The notes beneath the pieces are model-generated. The model had not been told where the DNA came from and ran no database searches. It saw nothing but the letters and a program-made list of their open reading frames with translations. DNA of 64,000 nt from Brevibacterium yomogidense. Its GTDB lineage: Bacteria > Actinomycetota > Actinomycetes > Actinomycetales > Brevibacteriaceae. Numbering within the stretch: the first letter of the stretch is position 1; each line of letters opens with the position of its first letter. Location of the stretch: assembly GCF_900163715.1 (NCBI RefSeq), contig NZ_FWFF01000017.1:552990-616989 (forward strand). The letters run 5' to 3'. Made by a program: the position numbers and the translations under genes. This document shows positions 8,357 through 16,027 of this stretch, piece by piece.

Positions 8357-10213
8357 TCAGCGACTCACCGGCGCGTCCTCGACAGACCCGCTGGGCCGGT
8401 CGGGGAGCAGGTCGCCGTTCGGAACGTCGTTCGTCCTGCGCAGCGTGAAGAACGCTGTGACGAGTCCGATGACGAGCAGCGCGAACACGATCGTGCCGAG
8501 GTTCAGCCCACCGCCGAACACCATCATGAACGCGATCGAACCGGCCAAGAGGCTGTAGACGACCATCGGCAGCGCGGTCTTCCGCAGGATCTCGCCCTCG
8601 CGTCCCAGCAGGCCCACCGTCGCGGCGGCTGCGACGACGTTGTGGACCGCCACCATGTTGCCGGCGGCACCGCCGACGGCCTGGGCCGCGACGATCGTCT
8701 CCGGCGACTCCACGCCGAGATTCACACCGGTCGCGAACTGGAACTGCGAGAACATGAGGTTGGAGACCGTGTTCGACCCGGCCACGAACGCTCCCAATGC
8801 TCCGACGAACGGTGCGACGAGCGGCCACGCGCTGCCCATCGAGTTCGCCGCCGCCTCCGCCAGGGTGAGAGGCATGGAGTCCATGCCGGACGAGTTGAAG
8901 TCCGCGCCGGAGTTGATGAACACGCGGACCATCGGCACGGAGCACAGCAGCGCGAACGCGGCTCCGGCGATCTGCTTGCCCGCGACCCGCCAGGCTCCTG
9001 CGACCTGGTTCCTGGTCATGCGCTGCAGAGGGATCGTGAGCAGTGCGGCGATGACGAAGAGGAAGCCGGGGGAGTACAGCAGGTCGGACGTCTGGCTGAC
9101 GCCGGTTCCGAGGAGGTTCGAGAAGTCGATGGCCAGCGTCGTGCCGAGGAGCTCCTTGAGCGGCGGGATGTTCCTCGTCAGGAGCAGCAGCGCGACGATG
9201 ATGAGGTAGGGCGACCATGCGAGGACGAGCGGCATCTTCTTCTCGAGGATGACCTCCTCGGTGCGCGGGTCGACTTTGCCCATCCAGTTGTCGGGCCAGC
9301 GGTGGCGGGGAGCGAAGTCCCAGGTGTCCTTGGGCTGGAGGAAGCCGGCACGAGCGGCGGACACGACGATCAGGAGGCCGATGATGCCGCCCAGGAGCGA
9401 CGGGAACTCGGGGCCGAGGAAGATGGCGACCAGCAGGTAGGGGACCACGAAGGACACTGCGGCGAAGAAGGCGAACGGGGCGACGGCGAGACCGGCGCGG
9501 AAGCTCTTCTGCTCACCGAAGAAGCGCGTCATGAAGCATACGAGGATCAGCGGGATCATGAGGCCGCAGATCGCGTGGAGGGTGGCGACCTGTACAGCGG
9601 TGTGTGCGACGAATGCCGACTGCTCCGTGATCCCGAGCTCCGCCATCCGGTCCAGGATCGGCTGGGGGAAGCGTCCCGTGTCACCGGCCAGCAGTCCCTG
9701 TCCGATGCCTGTGAGCATCGGGGTGCCGACTGCACCGAAGCTCACCGGCACCGACTGGATGATGAGGCCCGCGAGTACCGCGGCGACCGCGGGGAACCCG
9801 AGTGCGAGCAGCAGCGGCGCGACGACGGCTGCGGGGGCTCCGAAGCCGGCGGCGCCCTCGATGAAGCTGCCGAACAGGAACGCGATGATGACGACCTGGA
9901 TGCGGCGGTCAGGCGAGATGGAGACGAAACCGGCCTTGATCGAGTCGATCGCCCCGGATTTCGTGAGCGTGGAGAGGAGCAGGAGCGCTCCGAAGACGAT
10001 CCAGAGGAGGCCGAGGGCCACGATGATCCCCTGGATCACCGATGCGCTGATCGTGACGACGGAGATGCCCCAGCCGAAGAACGCCACGAGGGCTGCGACG
10101 ACCAGCGCCGCAGGCATCGCGACTGTGGCGGGGGCTCGGAAGACGAGCAGCAGTATGCCCGCTACGAGGATGGGTGAAGCCGCCAGCAGGGCTGCGACTG
10201 CGATGTTGTCCAT
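8357..10213 (-). CDS. lctP: L-lactate/glycolate permease
   Basis: A 618-residue member of the lactate permease family (LctP/LldP/GlcA), which imports lactate or glycolate with protons. Many hydrophobic helices are visible, with the family blocks GSFIEGAAGFGAPAAVVAPLL, PVSFGAVGTPM and GAFVAGSNTVSNLMFSQFQ. The ATG at 10213 is preferred to the TTG eight codons earlier because GGGA lies upstream of it. It is transcribed away from the GlcD-type oxidase gene across a 295-base control region. Lactate and glycolate carriers cannot be told apart by sequence, but the linked genes favour glycolate or lactate use. Confidence 0.88.
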   Translation of the reverse strand: MDNIAVAALLAASPILVAGILLLVFRAPATVAMPAALVVAALVAFFGWGISVVTISASVIQGIIVALGLLWIVFGALLLLSTLTKSGAIDSIKAGFVSISPDRRIQVVIIAFLFGSFIEGAAGFGAPAAVVAPLLLALGFPAVAAVLAGLIIQSVPVSFGAVGTPMLTGIGQGLLAGDTGRFPQPILDRMAELGITEQSAFVAHTAVQVATLHAICGLMIPLILVCFMTRFFGEQKSFRAGLAVAPFAFFAAVSFVVPYLLVAIFLGPEFPSLLGGIIGLLIVVSAARAGFLQPKDTWDFAPRHRWPDNWMGKVDPRTEEVILEKKMPLVLAWSPYLIIVALLLLTRNIPPLKELLGTTLAIDFSNLLGTGVSQTSDLLYSPGFLFVIAALLTIPLQRMTRNQVAGAWRVAGKQIAGAAFALLCSVPMVRVFINSGADFNSSGMDSMPLTLAEAAANSMGSAWPLVAPFVGALGAFVAGSNTVSNLMFSQFQFATGVNLGVESPETIVAAQAVGGAAGNMVAVHNVVAAAATVGLLGREGEILRKTALPMVVYSLLAGSIAFMMVFGGGLNLGTIVFALLVIGLVTAFFTLRRTNDVPNGDLLPDRPSGSVEDAPVSR

Positions 10214-10357
10214 GAGGGTGTCCCGTCGAGTGTTCAAGGTTGGGTGCAGACCGGACCCAGCGCTGTGCTGAGAGTTCGGTCACTGTGAGTTGTCTATCAC
10301 GTTCCTGCTCGTTTGCCGTGAGCGGCTGGCGAAAATCTTGCACAGTGGACCCGATCG

Positions 10358-10425
10358 CAATGAAACCGTGATTCCGACCGGCGAGATCGGTCGGCGTTTC
10401 GCTTGGTGGAATCGTGATTTCATTG
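10358..10425. promoter_or_regulatory. Inverted repeat, candidate IclR-family operator
   Basis: In the divergent control region, 10358-10375 and 10408-10425 form an imperfect inverted repeat: 13-14 of 18 positions match, including CAATGAAA and GATTCC with their complements. Each arm contains a dyad-like core; the right core GGAATCGTGATTTC is itself nearly palindromic. A smaller GACCG/CGGTC pair lies between the arms. This fits a two-site operator for the nearby IclR-type regulator, but binding is inferred only. Confidence 0.45.
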
Positions 10426-10442
10426 ACGATGGTCGCGGGTGC

Positions 10443-10448
10443 TAGCGT
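10443..10448 (+). promoter_or_regulatory. Candidate -10 box for glcD-glcG
   Basis: TAGCGT lies 18 bases downstream of the right arm of the inverted repeat. It would start transcription near 10455, just before GTG 10461 and about 54 bases before TTG 10509. No convincing -35 was found; TTGACG at 10423 is too close (14 bases). Confidence 0.3.
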
Positions 10449-10508
10449 GCAGGCAGAGACGTGACGATCGGCATGCAGTCCGGTCGGACCGACCACGAAA
10501 GGCCAGAG

Positions 10509-12482
10509 TTGACTTCCACCGCACCATCCTCCGCCATGGGACGCCAGGCCGCGGCGACTCTCGACGAGCTCGTCGCCCAGCTGCCCGAAGGCGCAGTCAT
10601 CACCGACCCCGTGAAGACGGAGGCCTATCGTCGCGACCGCGCTGAGGACCCGAACGCGGGCACGCCCGCGGCCGTCGTCCGTGCGACGTCGACGGAGGAC
10701 GTCCAGGCCGTCGTCCGCTTCGCCGCGTCCACGGGGACCCCGGTCGTCCCGCGCGGCGCCGGGACGAGCCTGTCCGGCGGTTCCACCGCGATCGACGGCG
10801 GCATCGTGCTCTCGCTCGAGCGCATGCGCGACATCACGATCGATCCGGTGACCCGCACCGCCGTCACGCAGCCGGGTGCCTTCAACGTCGAGGTCAAGGA
10901 GGCTGCCGGCGAGCATGACCTCTGGTATCCGCCGGACCCCGCCTCCTTCACGTTCTGCTCGATCGGCGGCAACATCGCGACGAATGCCGGCGGCCTGTGC
11001 TGTGTGAAGTACGGCGTCACGACCGACTACGTGCTCGGTATGAAGGTCGTACTGGCTGACGGTCGCGCCATCGAACTGGGCGGTCCCCGACTCAAGGACG
11101 TCGCCGGTCTGTCGCTCACGAAGCTGTTCGTCGGCAGCGAGGGCACCCTCGGGATCATCACGGAGGTGACGCTCCGGCTCGTACCGGCACAGCGTCCGCC
11201 GCACACTCTCGTGGCGACGTTCCCCACACTCGATTCGGCGACGGCGGCAGTGCTCGCGATCACGCAGCGCATGCGCCCCTCGATGCTCGAGTTCATGGAC
11301 CGTCCGACCATCAACGCGGTCGAGGACGAGACGAAGATGGGGCTGGACCGCGAAGCGGCGGCCATGATCATCGTGCAGTCGGACGAGCCGGCGGGCCACG
11401 CGGGCGTGGAGATCGCGGACGTGACGGAGCTGTGCGAGTCGAACGGCGCCTCCGAGGTCTTCTCCACAGAGGACCCGGACGAGGGCGAGGCCTTCATCGC
11501 CGCCCGCCGGATCGCGATCCCCGCTGTGGAGAAGAAGGGCACGATCCTGCTCGAGGACGTGGGCGTGCCGCTTCCGAAGCTCGGCGCCCTCGTGAGCGGC
11601 ATCGAGGAGATCTCTCAGCGCCACGACGTGCTCGTGGCCGTCATGGCCCACGCCGGCGACGGCAACACGCACCCCCTGGTCGTCTTCGACCCGACGGACG
11701 CGGAACAGCGGGAGCGCGCCCACACGGCGTATGGGGAGATCATGGACCTGGCGGTCTCGCTGGGCGGCACGATCACCGGCGAGCACGGAGTGGGGCGCCT
11801 CAAGCAGCCGTGGCTGGCCGGCTACCTGGGCGAGGACGTCCTGGACATCAACCAGCGCGTCAAGGATGCGCTCGATCCCCAGGGGATCCTCAACCCCGGC
11901 GTCGTCTTCGACGCCCGTCCGGAATCGGATCCCGTGACTGCGGAGGCACCCGCCGGCGCAGCTGCTGCGGCGGCGGCCCCAGCAGGAGGCGCCGCAGCCT
12001 CGGCCGCGGTGCAGACTGATGCTCCCGCACCCATGACCTCGACCACAGGAGAACCCGTGAGCTTCTCGACCCCGACGATCACGTACGACCTCGCAGCGCG
12101 GGCCGTCGCGCTCACCATCGAGGAGGGGAAGAAGGTGGGCGTGCGCACCTGCGCGACGATCGTCGATCCGGCCCTCCAGCTGGTGGCCTACGGCCGCACC
12201 GACGGCATGACCCCGCACAGCGTCGAGACGAGCCGCCGGAAGGCGCAGACCGCCGCCTCGACCCGGCGCCCCAGCGCGCTCATCCTCCCGGAGCTCGCGC
12301 AGAAGCTCGAGCACGGCACCGGCGGCCTGCTCACGAGCATCGCCGGCGGAGTCCCGATCGCGTTCGACGGAGTCGTCGTCGGCGGCCTCGGCGTGGCCGG
12401 CGGCAAGCCGCCCGAGGACGCGGCCATCGCGGACGCGGTCCTCGCCGCACTGGGAGCAGATCCCGCAGAGACCGCGTCCTGA
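10509..12482 (+). CDS. GlcD-type FAD oxidase fused to GlcG-like DUF336 domain
   Basis: About residues 1-470 form a glycolate/D-lactate oxidase subunit GlcD. The PCMH-type FAD site includes VVPRGAGTSLSGGS and CSIGGNIATNAGG, followed by the FAD-oxidase C-terminal domain with HAGDGNTHPL, GEHGVGRLK and NPGVVFD. An Ala/Pro-rich linker spans roughly 472-516. Residues 517-657 are a DUF336/GlcG domain (ALTIEEGKKVGVRTCATIVDP, GGVPIAFDGVVVGGLGVAGG), a family that includes heme-binding HbpS-like proteins. The oxidase should convert glycolate or another 2-hydroxy acid to the 2-oxo acid. No GlcE or GlcF gene lies nearby. The TTG at 10509 is favoured by GAAAGG upstream; GTG 10461 or ATG 10473 are alternatives. 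Confidence 0.85.
   Translation: MTSTAPSSAMGRQAAATLDELVAQLPEGAVITDPVKTEAYRRDRAEDPNAGTPAAVVRATSTEDVQAVVRFAASTGTPVVPRGAGTSLSGGSTAIDGGIVLSLERMRDITIDPVTRTAVTQPGAFNVEVKEAAGEHDLWYPPDPASFTFCSIGGNIATNAGGLCCVKYGVTTDYVLGMKVVLADGRAIELGGPRLKDVAGLSLTKLFVGSEGTLGIITEVTLRLVPAQRPPHTLVATFPTLDSATAAVLAITQRMRPSMLEFMDRPTINAVEDETKMGLDREAAAMIIVQSDEPAGHAGVEIADVTELCESNGASEVFSTEDPDEGEAFIAARRIAIPAVEKKGTILLEDVGVPLPKLGALVSGIEEISQRHDVLVAVMAHAGDGNTHPLVVFDPTDAEQRERAHTAYGEIMDLAVSLGGTITGEHGVGRLKQPWLAGYLGEDVLDINQRVKDALDPQGILNPGVVFDARPESDPVTAEAPAGAAAAAAAPAGGAAASAAVQTDAPAPMTSTTGEPVSFSTPTITYDLAARAVALTIEEGKKVGVRTCATIVDPALQLVAYGRTDGMTPHSVETSRRKAQTAASTRRPSALILPELAQKLEHGTGGLLTSIAGGVPIAFDGVVVGGLGVAGGKPPEDAAIADAVLAALGADPAETAS
12047..12059 (+). 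promoter_or_regulatory. Internal ribosome binding site and GTG at the DUF336 boundary
   Basis: Inside the fusion gene, AGGAG at 12047-12051 lies five bases before an in-frame GTG at 12057. That codon falls exactly where the GlcG-like domain begins. A separate DUF336 protein of about 141 residues, close to the size of free GlcG proteins, could be made from it. Confidence 0.45.
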
Positions 12483-12549
12483 GCGCGTCTCACTCCACAG
12501 CGAAACACCAGCCAGTCCATCCACGAACACACCACCAGAGGAGCAGGAC

Positions 12550-14151
12550 ATGACCGCATCCACCGTCGAGCTGCCGGAAGGCCTCGAGATCACGACCGCA
12601 CTGCCGGAGGGCGCTGAGAAGGTCCTCACGCCCGACGCGCTGTCCCTCATCGTCTCGCTGCACCGCAAGTTCGCCGCGACCCGCAAGGAGCGCCTCGCAG
12701 CGCGCGTCGACCGCCAGGCGCGCCTGGACGCCGGAGAGGAGCTCGACTTCCTCGAGGAGACCCGCGCCATCCGCGAGGACGACTCATGGCAGGTCGCCGC
12801 TCCGGCACCGGGACTCGAGGACCGCCGCGTCGAGGTCACCGGGCCCACCTACAAGAAGATGACGATCAACGCGCTGAACTCCGGTGCGAAGGTGTGGCTG
12901 GCCGACCAGGAGGACGCGAACACCCCGGCATGGGACTCCGTCATCGGCGGTCAGCTCAACCTGCTGGACGCCACGCGTCGTGAGATCGACTTCGTCTCCG
13001 AGCAGGGCAAGTCGTACACCCTCCGCCCCGACGAGGAGCTGCCGACCATCGTGGTCCGCCCGCGCGGCTGGCACCTCGAGGAGAAGCACATGAAGATCGA
13101 TGGGCAGATCGCGTCGGGCTCGCTCGTCGACTTCGCCCTCTACTTCGCGACCGCGGGCCGCGAGCAGCTGGCGAAGGGCCGTGGCCCGTACTTCTACATC
13201 CCGAAGATGGAGTCGCACCTCGAGGCGCGTCTGTGGAACGACGTGTTCGTCCACGCGCAGGACGAGCTGGGCGTGCCCCAGGGCACGATCCGCGCGACCT
13301 GCCTCATCGAGACCTACCCGGCCGTGTTCGAGATGGAGGAGATCCTCTACGAGCTGCGCGACCACTCCGCGGGCCTGAACGCCGGCCGCTGGGACTACAT
13401 CTTCTCCGTCATCAAGACGCACCGTGCGAAGGGCGAGGACTGGATCCTCCCAGACCGCGGCCTCGTGACGATGACCGTGCCGTTCATGCGCGCGTACACG
13501 GAGCTCCTGGTCCGCACCTGCCACAAGCGCGGCGCACACGCGATCGGCGGCATGAGCGCGTTCATCCCGTCCAAGGACGAGGAGGCGAACACCAAGGCGT
13601 TCAAGCAGGTCGAGAACGACAAGTCGCGTGAGGCGGGCGACGGGTTCGACGGTTCCTGGGTCGCGCACCCGGGCATGGTCGAGGCCTGCCGCACCGAGTT
13701 CAACAAGGTGCTGGGCGATGAGCCGAACCAGATTGCGAAGAAGCGCGAGGACGTCTCCGTGACGGCGGCGGACCTCCTCAACGTCAAGGACACCCCCGGT
13801 GACGTGACGGAGACGGGCCTGCGGGCGAACATCGCCGTGGGCATCCAGTACGTCCAGGCGTGGCTGAGCGGCAACGGCGCGGCGGCGATCAACGGCCTCA
13901 TGGAGGACGCGGCGACCGCGGAGATCTCCCGCTCGCAGGTGTGGCAGTGGCTGCACTTCGGCGTGAAGCTCGCGGACACCGGTGAGAGCGTCTCGAAGGA
14001 GCTCGTCGACCGCCTCATCGCCGAAGAGGTCGCGAACCTGCCGGGCGAGGAGTCCGACTGGGCCACCTCGCGCGATCTGTTCGCGACGATGGCGACGCAG
14101 GAGGACTACGCGGACTTCCTCACGATCCCCGCGTACGAGCTGCTGGGCTGA
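12550..14151 (+). CDS. aceB: Malate synthase A
   Basis: Condenses glyoxylate with acetyl-CoA to malate in the cytoplasm. The 533-residue length is that of the A isoform. The family blocks TGPTYKKMTINALNSGAKVWLADQED, the signature TCLIETYPAVFEMEEILYELRDHSAGLNAGRWDYIFS with active-site Arg/Glu/Asp region, and IGGMSAFIPSKDEEAN are all visible. The ATG at 12550 is preceded by GAGGAGCAGGAC. It follows the oxidase gene by 67 bases in the same direction, so glyoxylate made by the oxidase could feed it directly. No isocitrate lyase gene is in the window. Confidence 0.95.
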   Translation: MTASTVELPEGLEITTALPEGAEKVLTPDALSLIVSLHRKFAATRKERLAARVDRQARLDAGEELDFLEETRAIREDDSWQVAAPAPGLEDRRVEVTGPTYKKMTINALNSGAKVWLADQEDANTPAWDSVIGGQLNLLDATRREIDFVSEQGKSYTLRPDEELPTIVVRPRGWHLEEKHMKIDGQIASGSLVDFALYFATAGREQLAKGRGPYFYIPKMESHLEARLWNDVFVHAQDELGVPQGTIRATCLIETYPAVFEMEEILYELRDHSAGLNAGRWDYIFSVIKTHRAKGEDWILPDRGLVTMTVPFMRAYTELLVRTCHKRGAHAIGGMSAFIPSKDEEANTKAFKQVENDKSREAGDGFDGSWVAHPGMVEACRTEFNKVLGDEPNQIAKKREDVSVTAADLLNVKDTPGDVTETGLRANIAVGIQYVQAWLSGNGAAAINGLMEDAATAEISRSQVWQWLHFGVKLADTGESVSKELVDRLIAEEVANLPGEESDWATSRDLFATMATQEDYADFLTIPAYELLG

Positions 14152-14185
14152 GCGATGCTCGGCTGAGTCTCAGCGCCGACGCGTG

Positions 14186-14219
14186 AGCGCCGGGTGCACC
14201 GTACGGTGCACCCGGCGCT
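14186..14219 (+). terminator. aceB terminator hairpin
   Basis: A 15-bp perfect stem (14186-14200 with 14205-14219) with a GTAC centre, so the whole 34-base element is palindromic. It starts 34 bases after the aceB stop and ends the glycolate block. Confidence 0.75.
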
Positions 14220-14229
14220 TCGTCGTTCG

Positions 14230-14263
14230 GAGCAGGGGCTTCCGCAGAGCAGGGGCTTCGCGA
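14230..14263. repeat. Tandem 17-bp duplication
   Basis: GAGCAGGGGCTTCCGCA at 14230-14246 is followed directly by GAGCAGGGGCTTCGCGA at 14247-14263, differing only near the end of the unit. It lies in the gap between aceB and the opposing DUF1846 gene; no function is apparent. Confidence 0.6.
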
Positions 14264-14318
14264 GGGCGCAGCCTGCCTGTGGGCGACTGGGATGAGGCGA
14301 CCGCCGCCGAGGCCGCGG

Positions 14319-15875
14319 TCACCTCTTGTGGTAGAGGTCCGCCTTCCGCTGGTACTGGGGGTCGCTCGTCACGCGGATGCCGAGGCTCCGGAAGATCCCC
14401 TCATCGACGGAGCCGAGGATCGTCGTCGTGTGCGCGTCGGTGTCCGTGAGATCGGCGAGGCGGGACAGCGCCAGGCGACTCGTCTCGGAGGATCCCGCGG
14501 ACACGGACAGGGCGATGAGGACCTCGTCGGTGTGCAGCCGCGGATTGCGGCTGCCCAGGTGCGAAGTCTTGAGCGTCTGGATCGGCTCGATGGACTCCGG
14601 GGACAGGAGGTGCTCCTCCTCGTCGATGCCGGCGAGGTGCTTGAGCGCATTGAGCAGCATCGCGGCCGAGCACCCGAGGAGCGCGGACGTCTTCCCCGTG
14701 ATGAGGGTGCCGTCGTGCAGGCGCATCGCGGAGGCGGGCGCGTCGGTCTGCTGCGCGAGTCCGCGCGCGGGCGCGACGACGGTCCGGTCGCCGACGTCGA
14801 TGCCGGCTCGGCTCATCACGAGGCCCACCCGGCTGGAGACGTCCTCCGCCGCCCCCTCGCGATGCTCGGCGACCTGGGCCTGGAACCAGCGGCGGATGAT
14901 CTCCTGCCCCGCGGCGTCACGGCACGCGGCGTCGTCCGAGATGCACCTGCCCACGAGGTTGACGCCCATGTCCGTGGGCGACCGGTAGGGGCTGCTCCCG
15001 TCGATCCGCTCCAGCAGTGCCGTGAGCAGCGGGAAGACCTCGACGTCGCGGTTGTAGGACGTCGCCTGCTCCCCGTAGGCGCGCAGGTGGAAGGGATCGA
15101 TGACGTTGAGATCGTCGAGGTCCGCGGTCGCGGCCTCGTAGGCGAGGTTGACGGGATGCTCGAGCGGCAGGTCCCACACGGGGAAGGTCTCGAACTTCGC
15201 GTATCCGGACGACACGCCGCGGCGATGGTCGTGGTAGATCTGCGACAGGCACGTCGCGAGCTTCCCGGATCCGGGGCCGGGCGCGGTGAGCACGATGAGG
15301 TCGCGGGAGGGTGAGAACGCCTCGTTCCGGCCGAAGCCGTCATCGCCGACGATGCGGGCGACGTCTGTGGGATAGCCCGGGATGGTCCGGTGCCGCACGG
15401 TGCGGAGCCCCAGGCGCTCCAGACGATTCCGGAATCCGTGCCCCGACTGGTCGTCGTCGTCGAGCTGGGTCAGCACGACGTTCTCGACGAGGAACCCCCG
15501 TGACCGGAACGCGTCGACGAGGCGGAGGACCTCCTCCTCGTAGGTGATCCCGAGGTCGGCGCGGACCTTGTGCCGCTGGAGATCGCGCGCGTTCACCGCG
15601 ATGACGATCTCCAGCTCGGCCCGCAGCTCCTCGAGCATCGCGATCTTCGTGTCCGGATCGAACCCGGGCAGGACCCGAGCCGCATGCATGTCGTCGAAGA
15701 GCTTGCCGCCCATCTCGAGGTAGAGGCGACCGCCGATCCTGCGCTGCCGTTCGCGGATGTGCTCGGACTGGAGGGCGATGTACCGGTCCCGGTCGAAGCC
15801 GACGGGAGGCCCGCCCTCCCGCCGCGGTGAGGCGCTGAGAGCGGCGGAGTCGGTGGGGGACGGGGCGTGGGACAT
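14319..15875 (-). CDS. DUF1846 domain-containing protein
   Basis: A 518-residue protein matching the DUF1846 family along its length: [48 protein letters not shown] near the start, [19 protein letters not shown] in the middle, and [20 protein letters not shown] near the end. The PGPGSGK segment resembles a nucleotide-binding loop. No reaction is established that I can name with confidence. The ATG at 15875 has AAAGGG upstream and is preferred to an ATG six codons earlier. It stands alone, convergent with aceB and divergent from ftsK. Confidence 0.82.
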   Translation of the reverse strand: MSHAPSPTDSAALSASPRREGGPPVGFDRDRYIALQSEHIRERQRRIGGRLYLEMGGKLFDDMHAARVLPGFDPDTKIAMLEELRAELEIVIAVNARDLQRHKVRADLGITYEEEVLRLVDAFRSRGFLVENVVLTQLDDDDQSGHGFRNRLERLGLRTVRHRTIPGYPTDVARIVGDDGFGRNEAFSPSRDLIVLTAPGPGSGKLATCLSQIYHDHRRGVSSGYAKFETFPVWDLPLEHPVNLAYEAATADLDDLNVIDPFHLRAYGEQATSYNRDVEVFPLLTALLERIDGSSPYRSPTDMGVNLVGRCISDDAACRDAAGQEIIRRWFQAQVAEHREGAAEDVSSRVGLVMSRAGIDVGDRTVVAPARGLAQQTDAPASAMRLHDGTLITGKTSALLGCSAAMLLNALKHLAGIDEEEHLLSPESIEPIQTLKTSHLGSRNPRLHTDEVLIALSVSAGSSETSRLALSRLADLTDTDAHTTTILGSVDEGIFRSLGIRVTSDPQYQRKADLYHKR

Positions 15876-16027
15876 GGGGGACCCTTTGCTCATCGCGGAT
15901 GACAGGACTGCGGTGAAGCCTATCGGTCTTCCGCGCTGATCCGCGGACAGCACCTGTGCAGCGCGTCCCGTGCCCTCACACGCCGACGTCCGGCTGATCC
16001 GAGGGCACAGCGTCTCCTGGGAATACC

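Noticed and set aside
2074..12848. Long antisense open frames, such as 2074-3438, 5382-7304 and 9909-12848 on the minus strand
   Set aside because: They lie opposite well-identified genes, have Arg/Ala/Gly/His-rich low-complexity translations typical of GC-rich shadow frames, and lack ribosome binding sites.
7401..14318. Recent horizontal transfer of the glycolate block
   Set aside because: No integrase, transposase, tRNA target or repeat ends flank it, and codon use looks like that of its neighbours, so transfer cannot be supported from this sequence.
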